Positions 32,596-45,300 of a DNA stretch of 64,000 bases are shown one piece after another. The notes under the pieces are model-generated. The model searched no databases. It saw only the letters and a list, made by a program, of their open reading frames with translations, and was not told the origin of the DNA. Origin of the DNA: Chrysemys picta bellii (lineage: Eukaryota > Chordata > Testudines > Emydidae). Position 1 is the stretch's first letter, and each line of letters starts with the position of its first letter. Both the position numbers and the translations under genes were made by a program. The stretch is from NCBI RefSeq assembly GCF_011386835.1, contig NC_088798.1:8432001-8496000 (forward strand), read 5' to 3'.

Positions 32596-34754
32596 AATTA
32601 TATGGAGAGAAGCAGTCACATGGTTTACTCTGATTATTTTATTACTGTGCATTTTAAGGTTTGGAAAGGGCAGCCCTGGTTTAGTATTGGTGCTTCTAGT
32701 GTACACATATTCATCTTACCCAAAATCACCTTGTCTGAAAACCCTTGTTATTTCAAATTGGGTTATGATAACCAAGATTTATCATTCATCATTTACAATA
32801 ACAATTCCTTAACCTCATTTTTCTAGTTAAATATCACACTTCCCATTCCAGTCTGGTAAATGTGATTCTACTTATGTGTAACTAAATACGTTAATATCCA
32901 GCCATCCATAGTGGTTCTTCCGTAATGCCACTGACCTGCTTCTGCTCTGTTGGTAGCTTTACTCTTCAGGATTGCATAAAGCAGTGTTTTAGAATCTACC
33001 TTACCATAACAGATTATGCACAACAGTTGGTACTATGTATTAGCCTGCTCCCTTTGAAGTCACTGATTTAAATGGGCACAGAATCATACCCTAAATGAAC
33101 ATTATTGACCTACAGCAAAATGATAGAACTGCATAGAACATTTGGAAACGGAAAAGACTGTATCCATGGAATCATCTCCAATCCCTCAAAGGCAGAAAAT
33201 AAGGGTAATATTTAAGTTAATAATGCAAGTTATTTGCAGTTCCAAACTTTATATAAACTTTGCAAATGACAACGTGATGTTTAAACTAGATTTAATGATC
33301 AAGGTCAAGGCAATGTAAAAAATGAAGAATTAATAAACTACAGTATAATGCAGATAAAGAAAGGTTATTACAAATAATGCCTTTCCTGCGTGCGCACACA
33401 CACGCACGCACACACATACAAAATGCAGGACTGTGGCTTAATGAAACAATTTAGCCCTATGTTTGGTTGAAAGAAATAATAAATTCACCACAGATAGTAA
33501 GTGAAATTCAGAAGGATTGGACATCTGCTTTGGAACCTGCTTGATATAACGAGAACACAGTTTAATGCTGGCATACAAGCAAATCTAAGGGTACAGGACC
33601 TAATTAAAGGAGATGTGCTTTGAAAACAGACCTTAAAATAATGGTTGACTTCTGTGTAAGAGATCTTGATAGTAGATGAGAAAGTAAGTAGAACATAAGT
33701 CTAAGATTGTGATAAGATAATGCCACTGTCTGGCAGCCAACACTGGTAAAAATATGTTTACGTTCAATAGCAACCTTATAAAAACTAAAGCTGTAGTAGC
33801 TCTTGAAAGGCCATGAAGATGATCCTGCTCTTGAGAGTTGGGTATTTATTTTTCAATTCCTAACTGGGAACTTATTTGACAAGCTCCCAGCATATTTTTA
33901 AGAGTGAAAACCCAATGAAATGGGAATATCAAAAGTAAACTGACTCTCACTTGACATAATTCAGTATCCTTCCCACAATGATCGCACAAGTATAAACCTG
34001 AGTAGATGATCTATAAAACATAGATTAAGATAGCTTGGGTAGATCCCATTAGGTACAGTGGAGTTACTCCTGATTTATAATTAATGTATCCATTTAGGGT
34101 TTTTTATTGACACCTCCCAAATATTTTTTTAAAAAGACAATGGTTTAAATGAACTCCTCGTGACTGAGCCAGTCTCTATCATACTGCATCTCCTGCCAGC
34201 ATTGTCTAGTTTTCTTCCTAGTTCTGTCACGGGTTGTTCAAGAATGATGGTGATCTGTGAGGTGGCAGAGGACACTTTATTGGTGTAGATGCTCTAGCAC
34301 TGATCAGGAATGGTTGTAGCATTTCACTAAGTCTTCTACTCTTTGGCCAGGTCAAGTTGTCTCCAGTGCTACGAACATTCTTTGCTGAGAGGGAAAGGGG
34401 GCTAGATAGAATATCACAGCCTCAGTTTCACAATTTGAAAGCTGATGGAGGCCTTGTCAACATAACTTCCTTAAGGTCCTGAGGCTGCTCTGCGCCTGCC
34501 TCTGTGGCTGCTGCCCCCTGCTTGGCAGGAAGGAGAGAGAAAGTGACTGAAGTTTGCATCTGCCCTATATAATTGGAACACTTAACAGAAACATTTATAG
34601 CTTTTGATGTACAATTAAAATATAGTGACCAGAGTTTTTATTGGATACTTTGCAAACTGTCTCAGAACGAGAGAGTCAAAATATTCAAGTTTCTAATTTT
34701 ATAGATAAGGAGCTAAGAAGAGCACAAAAAGGAAATGATAAATTCAAAGAAAAT
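32596..34754. other. Unassigned sequence
   Basis: Mostly AT-rich and unrecognised. A (CA/CGCA)n microsatellite is at 33388-33420. ORFs at 32501-32826 run from CR1 into unique DNA and are not genes. Confidence 0.45.
33388..33420 (+). repeat. Imperfect (CA)n/(CGCA)n microsatellite
   Basis: 'gcgtgcgcacacacacgcacgcacacacatac', alternating purine-pyrimidine throughout. Confidence 0.8.
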
Positions 34755-34877
34755 ACTTTTGGAGAGAAGCTACAGGTGGAGGAGGAGAAAAGTTGACCAA
34801 CTGGAATGGGTTAAGAGAAGAGCCACAAGAATGACTAACAGACTGGAAAGCATGCCTGGTGTTGATGGACACAAGGA
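34755..34877 (+). mobile_element. CR1 LINE, upstream half of a split copy
   Basis: 'agttgaccaactggaatggg.. agagaagagccacaagaatgactaacagactggaaagcatgcctggtgttgatggacacaagga' is CR1 ORF2/3' sequence in sense orientation. It breaks off at 34877 and resumes at about 36293 ('tcttaatctatgtagtttaacacagagaaggctaagg'), the next block of the same CR1 subfamily. The interruption is the 1.4-kb segment listed next. The left limit is approximate. Confidence 0.6.
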
Positions 34878-35025
34878 GTCATTTGGAACCGTGACTTTTT
34901 AAGCCACACTTTATATATTTCTTTTAAGTGAAGAGTCCTGGAGTTCATTGTTGAAATCTCACCTTCAATAAATGAATGATGCTAGATTTAACCACGATGG
35001 GTGAAATTGTGGTACATATTTCTCA

Positions 35026-35289
35026 ATGGCACCAAATGCAGCACAAACTCGGTCTAGTGCTGGGCCCGGGACAGGTGCTTCTCTACACCCTGCTGTGTGG
35101 TACAGAGTAATGTTCCATACAGGAGCTTTATACAGGATGGCAGGAGGGAAGTGTGGGCAACCTACTGGAGTGAAAGAAATGAATCCCTATTCACAGCATG
35201 GGATCCATTGGCCCAAAAGACTGGCTGGGTGGATGACCTGTGTGCTGCCTGTGGATGAAAGCGATTCCATCCTCCTCGCACCTGTATAG
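35026..35289 (+). other. 87-codon ORF shared by both duplicate copies, copy 1
   Basis: It starts MAPNAAQTRSSAGPG and ends ..DSILLAPV. The equivalent ORF at 37403-37666 has the same length and differs at three residues (H/L, G/E, W/R). At least four further base differences are silent. No signal peptide, membrane segment or domain is recognised. It lies in a repeated noncoding setting, ending 21 bases before the hAT element, and is most likely chance. Confidence 0.2.
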
Positions 35290-35310
35290 GTCTTCTGCAT
35301 AAAGCCTGAG

Positions 35311-35757
35311 TAGGGTTGCCAACTTTCTGATTGCAGAAAACCAAACACCTTGCCCCGCCCCTTCCCTACGCCCTGCCCCAGCCTTCTATGATGCCCCACT
35401 CACCCTCCTCCATCACTCGCTCTTCCTGACCCTTGTTCACTTCCTCATTTTCACTGGCCTGGGTAAGGGGTTTGGGGTATGGGAGAGGGTGCGGGCTTAG
35501 GAGGGAGTTTGGGTTCCCAAACCAATGGGAGCTGCGGAGCCGGCACTTGGGGCAGGGGTAATGTGCGGAGTTCCCTGGCCGCCCCTGCACCCAGGGGCCT
35601 CAGGGACATGCCGGCCGCTTCCAGGAGTTGTGTGGAGCCAGGCCCTGCAGCGCTGCTGACAGACTTTTAATGGCCTGGTCAGCAGTGCTGACCAGAGACA
35701 CCAGCGTCCCCTTTCGACCGGGTGTTCTGGTCGAAAACCAGACACCTGGCAATCCTA
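35311..35757. mobile_element. hAT-type nonautonomous element, 447 bp, copy 1
   Basis: Termini TAGGGTTGCCA and (reverse complement of TGGCAATCCTA) TAGGATTGCCA are flanked by a perfect 8-bp target duplication AGCCTGAG (35303-35310 and 35758-35765). GC-rich interior with blocks shared with 4196-5047. No transposase; the overlapping minus-strand ORFs (35366-35980) are artefacts. The same element with the same duplication is in copy 2, so it inserted before the segment was duplicated. Confidence 0.9.
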
Positions 35758-36288
35758 AGCCTGAGTACTGCCGGGAAGAGTGGGTTGTGAATTTCACCCA
35801 AAGGAAGTACAATATAATTTGTTGCTTGGTTTTTTTTCTGTTGTAAATAAGTCTTAGATGAAGATAATAGAACTGTCTTTTACAAACAATTGAAGATTTG
35901 GTAAATATCGTGATGTATCCATTTCTCTCTCTGACTTTTCTTGGGCCTGAATAGCTTAATGTATGTTGTGATTTTAACAAGTGAAAATAATTGACTCAGA
36001 GAGAGTTACCCATCTTCATCCTTCTCACAGAAAATCATCTTGATTTGAAACCTCCAAATCGCAGGAAGTTATTGCATAGTCAGGATCAAACTGTGCCATT
36101 AGAGCATGGGGGGAAGGGGAGAAAAGAGAGTACAGCTGCAGACACCGGGCCTCTGCAGCTGACTACCTCTGTCGGGCAGTTTGAAGGGCCTGTGAATAGA
36201 GCTGTGTGAATAATCACTGTTTCAGTTCACTGGCAGATCAATATATATATATATATCCTTTCAGGTTGACCCAAAACTAACTTAATCT

Positions 36289-36683
36289 AGGATCTTAATC
36301 TATGTAGTTTAACACAGAGAAGGCTAAGGGGTAACTCAACTACAGTCTATAGGTATCTACCTGGGGGGGAATATTTGATAATTGGTTCTTCAACCTAGCA
36401 GAGGAAGGTGTAATCTGTTCCAATACCTGGAAGTTGAAGCTAGACAAATTCAGACTGGAAATAAAGCCTAAATGTTTAATAGTGGGAGTAATTACCATTG
36501 GAACAATTTACCAAGGGTCTTAATGGATTCTCTGTCACTAACCATTTTTAAATCAAGATTGGCTGTTTTTCTAACAGATCTGATCTAGGAATTATTTGGG
36601 GGAAGCTCTATGGTGTGTGTTATACAGGAGGTCAGACTAGATGATCACAATGCTTTCTGGCCTTAAAATTCATTGAATCTATG
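36289..36683 (+). mobile_element. CR1 LINE, downstream half of the split copy
   Basis: It resumes the CR1 begun at 34755-34877. It runs 'ctggaagttgaagctagacaaattcagactggaaataa', 'tttaccaagggtcttaatggattctctgtcactaac', 'ggtcagactagatgatcacaatgctttctggcc', and ends in the octamer tail TTGAATCTATGA at 36683. Coding sequence is decayed. Confidence 0.85.
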
Positions 36684-37268
36684 ACGACTCATACTAGTGG
36701 TGTAGGTGCCTGTGGTAATAATGTTTTGTGAGATAAAAGTTCATCTTAGGGAAGAATATCCATGTGTGAAGTTGACCTACTTTAAAAGGAAAAAAATATA
36801 GAAAACAAGGAGCCAGAGGCCACCTAAGTGTTTTATACCACTATTGTCTGGGTGAGCTGCCGTCTCCATTCCAGTCTGAGATTTAGGAGACTAATCGATT
36901 TCCCTTTGTATTAAAGTAAAAGTGTCTCTCTCTGCTGAGTTTACCCTGCCATTTTCTCAGCTTCAGCCATAAAGATCTCTGAAGCACTCCCTTACTTAGG
37001 GGCTTGCATCACAGCTTTCAAAATGAACTAACGTAGGCTGGGGGGAGTGGGCTGTAAAATGCTTTTGGAACCAATTTTCCATTAGCTGTGGACTAACTTT
37101 TTAAAAATCATATAGCAAGGTCTGTTACCCACTGCAAGCAGGAGATGCTTTGCATGGCATCAGGAGGTAGGGAGTACTTAAGGGAGCAAAGCTTCACGGT
37201 TCCAAATGACTTTTTCTTGTTCCATCCAGGTACTTGGTTTGTCTTGCAAATCTCAAAAGGCACAACAC
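36684..37268. other. Unassigned spacer between duplicated copies
   Basis: Unique-looking sequence. It contains TCACGGTTCCAAATGACT at 37194-37211, the reverse complement of the junction at the left edge of copy 1 (34877-34894). Nothing else is recognised. Confidence 0.5.
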
Positions 37269-38559
37269 TGACTTTTTAAGCCACACTTTATACATTTCTT
37301 TTAAGTGAAGAGTCCTGGAGTTCATTGTTGAAATCGCACCTTCAATAAATGAATGATGCTAGATTTAACCACGATGGGTGAAACTGTGGTACATATTTCT
37401 CAATGGCACCAAATGCAGCACAAACTCGGTCTAGTGCTGGGCCCGGGACAGGTGCTTCTCTACTCCCTGCTGTGTGGTACAGAGTAATGTTCCATACAGA
37501 AGCTTTATACAGGATGGCAGGAGGGAAGTGTGGGCAACCTACTGGAGTGAAAGAAATGAATCCCTATTCACAGCATGGGATACATAGGCCTAAAAGACTT
37601 GCTGGGTGGATGACCTGTGTGCTGCCTGTGGATGAAAGTGATTCCATCCTCCTCGCACCTGTATAGGTCTTCTGCATAAAGCCTGAGTAGGGTTGCCAAC
37701 TTTCTGATTGCAGAAAACCAAACACCTTGCCCCGCCCCTTCCCTGACGTCCTGCCCCAGCCTTCTATGGTGCCCCACCCCCTCACTCCATCCCCCCTGCT
37801 CCATCGCTCGCTCTTCCTGACCCTTGTTCACTTCCTCATTTTCACTGGCCTGGGTAAGGGATTTGGGGTGCGGGAGAGGGTGCGGGCTCCAGGAGGGAGT
37901 TTGGGTTCCCAAACCAATGGGAGCTGCGGAGCCGGCACTTGGGGCAGGGGTAATGTGCGGAGCTCCCTGGCCACCCCTGCACCCAGGGGCCTCAGGGACA
38001 TGCCGGCCGCTTCCAGGAGTTGTGTGGAGCCAGGCCCCGCAGCGCTGCTGACAGACTTTTAATGGCCTGGTCAGTAGTGCTCACCAGAGACACTAGGGTC
38101 CCTTTTTGACCAGGCGTTCCAGTCGAAAACCAGACACCTGGCAACCCTAAGCCTGAGTACTGAGTGGGTTGTGAATTTCACCCAAAGGAAATACAGTATA
38201 ATTTGTTGCTTGTTTTTTTCTGTTGTAAATAGGTCTTAGATGAAGATAATAGAACTGTCTTTTACAAACAATTGACGATTTGGTAAATATCGTGATGTAT
38301 CCATTTCTCTCGCTGACTTTTCTTGGGCCTGAATAGCTTAATTTATGTTGTGATTTTAGCAAGTGAAAATAATTGACTCAGAGAGAGTTACCCATCTTCA
38401 TCCTTCTCACAGAAAATCATCTCGATTTGAAACCTCCAAATCGCAGAAAGTTATTGCATAGTCAGGATCAAACTGTGCCATTAGAGCATGGGGGGAAGGG
38501 GAGAAAAGTTCACTGGCAGATCAATATATATATCCTTTCAGATTGACCCAAAACTAACT
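37269..38559 (+). repeat. Duplicated segment, copy 2
   Basis: Direct repeat of 34892-36282 at an initial offset of 2377 bp. It includes the 87-codon ORF (37403-37666) and the hAT element 37688-38149. It lacks the 99 bases at 36127-36225 and eight bases near 38161. Its right side runs on into an A/T-rich repeat (38560-39385). This suggests it is the original locus and copy 1 the derived one. Confidence 0.85.
37688..38149. mobile_element. hAT-type nonautonomous element, 462 bp, copy 2
   Basis: Termini TAGGGTTGCCA and TGGCAACCCTA are perfect inverted repeats, flanked by AGCCTGAG at 37680-37687 and 38150-38157. Slightly longer than copy 1 because of extra C-rich sequence near 37775-37805. Confidence 0.9.
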
Positions 38560-39385
38560 TTTTTTTTTGTTTTCTTGGAAATAAAAACAAAAAACCTGGG
38601 GAAAAATTATTTGGGGTCTACCAAAGCAATTTGTTTCCATTTGGGGCATTTTTAACCACTTTTTAAATGAAAAAAAAAAAAGAGGAAATTAGGAAACAGA
38701 AGTCTAGATTAGCAAGGGGAGTTAGGCATGAGTCACAAAATAAAAGAGAAGGTGGTGCCCTCTCTCCTTTATGCCCTTTGGCCCAGTGGTTAGTGCAATC
38801 ACACAGGATGTGGGACGCCTGCGTCCAAGTCCCTCCTCTGCCTGATGTGGAACAGGGCTCTGAACCCAGGAGACTGCCCTCACCACCAAGTTATAAGGTG
38901 TTCTGGGGTGGGTCTTGCCTGTTGAAGCTGTTCCACTTTGCATTAAAAGCTTAAATATTCATTAGAGCCTATTGGTTAGGGCACTCATCTGGGTTGCAGT
39001 CACTGATCCAATAAATCTTTAAGTATTTCATGCACAGTGGAATAGATTCAACAGGAGAGACCCACAGTCTTGTGGTTAGAGCACTGGCCTGGTTTCAAAT
39101 CTCTGTGCCACATAAGGCTGTGGAGAGACTTGAACACATATCCCAGAGGAGTGTTCTAACCACTGGCCTATAAGGCATAAGGGCACCAGCACCACCTCCT
39201 CCTCCATTTTGTGAATGGCACTGAAGTCCCTTTCTGAATCTGTTCCTCTCTCATGCATTAATTCTCTCTTTTCCCCCTGCTAAAACTATGTGGCACCTTT
39301 GACACAAAATCATGAATAGTTTCAGGCCAAATGAAACTGCATTTTTCAGTAAATAAACTCTTCAGAAAATTTCACCCAACTCTAG
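38560..39385. repeat. A/T-rich repeat split by composite SINE-like repeat
   Basis: 38560-38700 and 39290-39385 are A/T-rich (TTTTCTTGGAAAT.., '..cagaaaatttcacccaactctag') and look like two sides of one element related to 17391-17770. Between them, 38700-39270 is the composite repeat. It has 'gcccagtggttagtgcaatcacacaggatgtggg', 'gtccaagtccctcctctgcctgatgtgg', 'ctgttgaagctgttccactt', then a second tRNA-like half 'cttgtggttagagcactggcctgg' with its inverted partner 'gtgttctaaccactggcctataagg'. Confidence 0.55.
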
Positions 39386-42300
39386 TTTTGAAGCCAGGGC
39401 CTTGCTGCTTCTGAAATAGCTAGCATCCCAGAGATTGCTTGTAAGGAGTAACCCCTGCACTCAAATGTTCAGGGACTGCCAAGGCTTCTGCTGGGAGGGG
39501 ATGACCACAGTCCCATTCCCCACTTTGGCATCTCTGTGAGGGCTAGGATCAATCTGTGTTTTGTATTGTGAAGCAACAGCATTAACTTCAAGAGCAGGGG
39601 CTCTGGAAATGGTGATAAAAAGTGAGTAGCACCCATCCTACCACCCCAAATATGTCATAACTGTTTGATCCCCAACTTCTAATAATTCCTGAGAGTGGTC
39701 TAAGGATGTGAAGATGCTGGATGCATCTCCTCCAAAAAAGGTTAGGCCACATCAAAAGGCAATAAACTCAAATGCAAAATATGACAGAAAAAGTCTGAAC
39801 CTTAAGTGCCTGAACAGCATAATGAATGTAGCACCTGCAGCAATTTGCTTCCTCTGAGACCTTCAGGAAAATGCACTTGATGGTCTGTTGCTGAGTTCCT
39901 TCTGAGCAGTAGCCCACTTCATTGATAACTGAAGAGTTTACCATGACTGATGGGGCTCCTCACAGGAGGATCAAAATCAAATCAGCAAGGAGAAAAGGTA
40001 CATCTCTTACCTCTGACTAAGGTGGTCCCCAGGTTTAGGGGCAGTCAAATTTACAGCACAAGGAAGCTTATACTGTGATTACTTGGATTAAACCTAGCAA
40101 ATATATACATTTCATACATCTACCTACACAGAACAAAAACAAAAGTCCATTTGTATTAACCCAGAAACCAGGATTGTAAGGTTAAAACTCTGTTCTTAAT
40201 CATTTTTCTGCAAATTCAGTATGATATGTGCGCCTACCCCAATTCTACGGATATCGTACCATACAGCAGGTGACACTATAAACTCACCGTTCAATGGGCG
40301 GGGCTAGTGCCCGTAATAACTGTGGCATCTTCTGATATATAGAACACCACTGAATCACTAATGTGCAGTCCATTGCATCACAGCGGGTGATTTAAAGCGG
40401 GAGACTGAACTTTGAATTTCTTTGCTTTGCCATTCACTTGCTCTGGGATCTAAAATTCCTTCAGAGCTGATATTATGTCAGTGCATTCATTACAGTTTAG
40501 CTGAGGTCTGTGTATTGTTCTTCATATATATTCACAGCATACAGTAAACTCTAATAGCACCTTTGGAGCTGTTACACTGTATGCTGTAAATGGTTATTAA
40601 CAATAGTGTTCATTCAATTGCATGTAATGGATTCATAATAGCAAAAGTATAGTGCGAATCTTATACTGTATTATGAAAAGTAGTTACTATGTAAAAGCAG
40701 CTTTTTAATCCTCAATACTCTAACTGTTTTAATTATTTTTTAAATATCAGTATGTCCTGGTTCAGTAGCTTGTAAAATTATACAAACCAAAGCAGCCTTT
40801 AAGTCAAAGGAGCACAAAGTGTGTGCGCAAAGCTGGAGAATTTCCATGGGCCTGAGCATTCCCACAGATCTGCACATATGGGGGAAGGGGAGCCCTCTAT
40901 GCTCAGATCTCCCCCAGGCCCACTGGGACTGGGGGAGACAGTCTTCTCCATGGTACACTCCCCTCTCTGACCCCTTTCTTGGGACTCTGCATGGAGTATT
41001 TTTTACAATGTGTGGTGCACACATGGGGAGGGATGGGCCAGGCGAGGGTCAGAGGGGAAGTGACAAGCGTGAACATTTATATCGCCTTCCTCTCCAAACC
41101 CCAGGCTGAATTACCTTTTGCATGGCACTCCTCACACTGGTTAATACCTCTTAAAGGCTGGGTCCGGAGGCAGCCATCTGTACAGGATTCACTGACAGTA
41201 TAGCTTTCATGGAGTTTTGCTGCACAGGAAATAGCAGGGAGCTGGAGCTAGTGGGGAGCCTCCATATGAAGCTGGGAGGCCAAACCCTCACTCTTCATGA
41301 GCACTCTTCCATTCAGGGACAAACCCTGAGCCCAGGATGGGAGAATTTGGGAGACTTCATGAGGGGAAAACCTGCAGTTTGCCAGCCCTAGGGGGCCCTC
41401 CGCACAGTGTTGCTGTGGGAGGTGATTCTTTCTCCCGTCGCCATATTTCTTTTATTCCGTATTTTTAAAAAACGTAAATGTGTCTAGTGTTGCACACAGT
41501 GAGGCCTCTCCACTGTTGGTGTCCAAGTCCAGCCCTCTCTGAGCTGAACACATGGAATCAGCCTTACTGACCCTAACAGATGCTCCTTGATCAACAGTTC
41601 AGGGCAAGGTGTGGGAGAAGGAGGAACACATCTAAGGCCTTGCTAACAGGGTAACAGGAAAACATTCCCTCTTCACACCCACCCCCCCCCCACCCCTTTT
41701 TGTTTATTTATTTATTTTAATAAGTTAAAAAAATCCTGGGGGCCTAAGATGATCTAAAACCAAAGTTAAGAAAGTGTCAGCAATGGAAATGCTCACTGAT
41801 CCCGAGTGAATACTGACCAGCTGTTGCCACTGTAATGAAGCAGTCAGGGTTTCTGCAGGTGTAGTATTATATTTATCTGTATGTTTATTTGTATTGAGGA
41901 GGGTGCATTTATCGTGGCCTTTAATCAATGACCCAGGGAGATATTTACGGGGCCAAAATAATATGGGATCCAGGCTTCTCACAGCACTTCAGGTGCTGGA
42001 TGGCAATACCATGAGCATACCAGAGCTGTCATTATTGTAGAAATGGATCCCTGAGACATTCAGAAATCCCATGGAAAATTTAAACATTGATACAATTTCA
42101 ATTTCAGTTGGGATTCTGTGAATACCTCCAGTTTTGCATCTAGTCAGTTTTCTGCATAACCCAAATTCAGCGCCCTTGTGTCCACGACAAAAATCTACAG
42201 ATGCATGAAATATCAGGCATCCAAAATGTAGCCAACAAAAAAAGTTTTCACTGCAAATCTGTGCAGTTTGTCCAATAAAGTGTGGGGTTTCTAACTATTT

Positions 42301-45300
42301 TGCCAGTAAAGTCACCAGGAGAGAAATATATTTTAAAAAGACTGGTTTGCTAAGCCAGTTTCAGAAGCTAAGTCAGACATATAATAAAATCCATCCTCAG
42401 TTGTTTACCACAGAAGAATAATCCACTTGAATAGTTGAGTTCTTTATGGTTGGTAGTTAAGAACAAATGTTGGTCTCTATTTTATTACTTTTTATTTTTA
42501 TTGGGTTGTTCAAAGATGCTGTAATCACACTGACATAAACCATGCTCTAATTTACCTGTATTTTATGAGTGTCATTTTTGTGTTTACACTAAAGGTCAAT
42601 GCTTTTTGTTTCCCTGACAATGGTGTTCAGTAAAATCTTACAAGTCGCTAAATTTTGGAAAAACATAAATCCTGAAAATTATAGTGCAAGAACATTTATT
42701 TTGGTCTGCATGCTACAGAACTATTTCCACGTATTTCATGTGTGTGTAACTGTTTAATGCAATTAGCTGAATGCTAATGGTGCATATTTTATAGCATTGT
42801 AAATTAAAAGCTAGTATGTTAACCCACAGATCCCAGCTTTTCAAGGTGAGAACTTGCTTCTTATAAATGAATTATTAGAGATACTACAGAATAGCAGCTC
42901 TGCATCTTGTATCTTTCCTAACAATATTTTATGTCACTTTTAAAATACACCATGCTTTTCTTCTCTGGCTATAAATAACTGAAAATATACATTTCCAGTT
43001 CATAGTAAAATAAGCCTTAAACTAAATGTCACAGAGCACAAACAATTGTTCTTTCAGATCTGATTGACAATGTTTACTTCTATATTATAACTATCAAAAT
43101 CCTTTTGTTCATAGGAATGAAATGTGAAACCTAATATATTCAGAGATTCACCGCTATTAGCAACAGATAAAACCAGCTTTGCTTCAGATAGCAGCTGATT
43201 AAAAAATGGTGTTAAAGTGCAATTAGCAAAATTGTACCCAAGCACAAAAGATATTGTACTGCGGAAATATTTAAACACATCTGGGGGGGGGGGGGAGATT
43301 TAAAAGAAAAATTGCAATGTCAGAATGAATTCTCTGATGTGTGGGGTGCATTAATCTATACTGAAAACAAAGTCATTTCTTCTGGCTACATAGTTTGTAT
43401 TTATGTTTAACTATGTTCTGAGTGGTGCCAATTATCAATGTGTTAGTCACAGACTTGATTATCTCCCTGATTTTAGAGAGTCCTGTTCCATTGATAAGAA
43501 TCTCTGGTATACAGTCTGTATCACACAATGCTGTTCCATCGCCTGATATTGAGTTAAAAAGACCATAAATCCTGCTTGGCAACCTGGTCTGCTGGAATAA
43601 TGGAGAGTGCTTGGCAGCAGTGGCTGCGCTGTAATTCAAGCTCATCTCCTCAGACAACTGGAGAGGGACACACATGGCCGCAGAACTCATTTCAAAGTCT
43701 GAAAGCCATTAAACATCTTTTGCTGGCTTCTACACGAAGGAGTGTGATGCCAGAACCTCAGTGCCAAGGGACACCCAAAGGGAAGGCATATGTTCTGCTT
43801 TTACTTGTGCTGAAGAGTTCATTCTTGTTATTTAAAGAAATTCTTTCTTTACAAACAACCTGCTTGTTTTAGAGGAGGGATATTGATTTATAATTAAAAT
43901 TAATGCACACTGTGGAGTAGATTACAGTTTACAGGCACAGCCTGTGCAGAAAGGATGTGATGGGGGAAGGAGGAGAGGGAATATGCAGCAGTACCTAAGA
44001 GGGATTCCAGCTGATTTTATCCGAATTCCTCCTGGAGGCGCCCAGGGAGCAGCTTGGAAGGGTTAAGTATGTGCTCCCCAACCAGGAACAGCTAGCTCGA
44101 CTGGTCAGTGTGAAGTGTGGTCAGGCCAATAGCCATGGTTGTGACCTCACTAATTTTGGGGTGGGTAGTACAGCCTGTGGTGCTAGGCAAACACAGGGAT
44201 TGTGCTCTCTGGCAGGGACAAAAGCTGTGAAAAGGCAATCTGCATCCAGTCCTATCTCCCCCTTGTATGATCTGATCCTGTATCAACTGTCCCGTTTTTG
44301 AACAGAGAATTGAAGTCCACAAAATACTTGATTACAGTTCATATCTGCTGTTTGTAGCCACATTGATTTCTAGAGCAGCAGTGCAATGTGCTATAAACGG
44401 GAGGCAAATCTAGCATTGATTCAATGTGGTGGGTAAAGCGAGAACTTGCAGTAAGCACTGTTCTCACCCACTGTCGGAAGGGAGATGGGTTTTAGCTGCT
44501 GTCTGAGTCACAGATTGGCCTTGGCATCAATAGCAAACATAGCCAAGCAGCAGAAGTTGGGGGACAGAAACAGCAGATACCAAGAAGCAGATAAAATCAG
44601 AGGAAAGAAATTGCAGAGGTGTTAGAATGCTTTGCAGCTTCTCGACAGACGTATTTCTAGAGTGCAAATTAGTGGAGATGGCACAGTGTCAGTGGACTAA
44701 TGCTCTAGTCTTTTAGATCCCGTACTCCTTATGACTCACTCAAAATCTTGGCACTACTGGTTAAATCAATACTTTATCCTTGACTCAAGCAGTGGGTTTT
44801 GACAATTTCACTGTGCTGGCATTTCTCCTGGAAGGAAAGATGAAGAAAAAACAACAACCAAGGTCCACAAAATCCTAAATAGTTTCCAGAGAAGAAACAC
44901 ACTGAAGAATCAGCTACCTGCTTGCGGATATCAATATCAGGAAAGCCAGCAGCTCATAGGCTCTGCTCTCAGTGGTAGGTGACACTGAAGTCAGTAATGA
45001 ATGTGGAAAGATAAGGACAATTCAACAAACCAAAGGTACTTTTGGAGCAAAAATGGAAAATAATTCTGTTCTCTGTTGGGAAATGGGAGTTCATTTTTAA
45101 ATAGGTGCATTTACAGTTTTATAAGGATCTCAGAGATTTGGCGAGACCCAGCTCCAAATAGGATGTGACTGAAATGAAAAAAGGAACACTGTTCTCTATT
45201 TCGGCATGAGCTTTGTGATCAAATGACTGTACAACGGCAAACTACAGTGGCATAAAGTTAAAAGCTTGCTCAGGTACCAGAGGGCAGGCACAACTCAACC

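Larger units (their letters stand above)
34878..36288 (+). repeat. Duplicated segment, copy 1, inserted into CR1
   Basis: From 34892 to about 36282 it matches 37269-38559 in direct orientation with scattered substitutions, small indels and one large one. Copy 1 has 99 bases (36127-36225) that copy 2 lacks. AGGA occurs at both junctions (34874-34877 and 36289-36292). The first 17 bases (34878-34894) are not from the equivalent place in copy 2: they are the exact reverse complement of 37194-37210. The copy contains the hAT element 35311-35757 and an (AT)n at 36239-36256. Confidence 0.85.
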
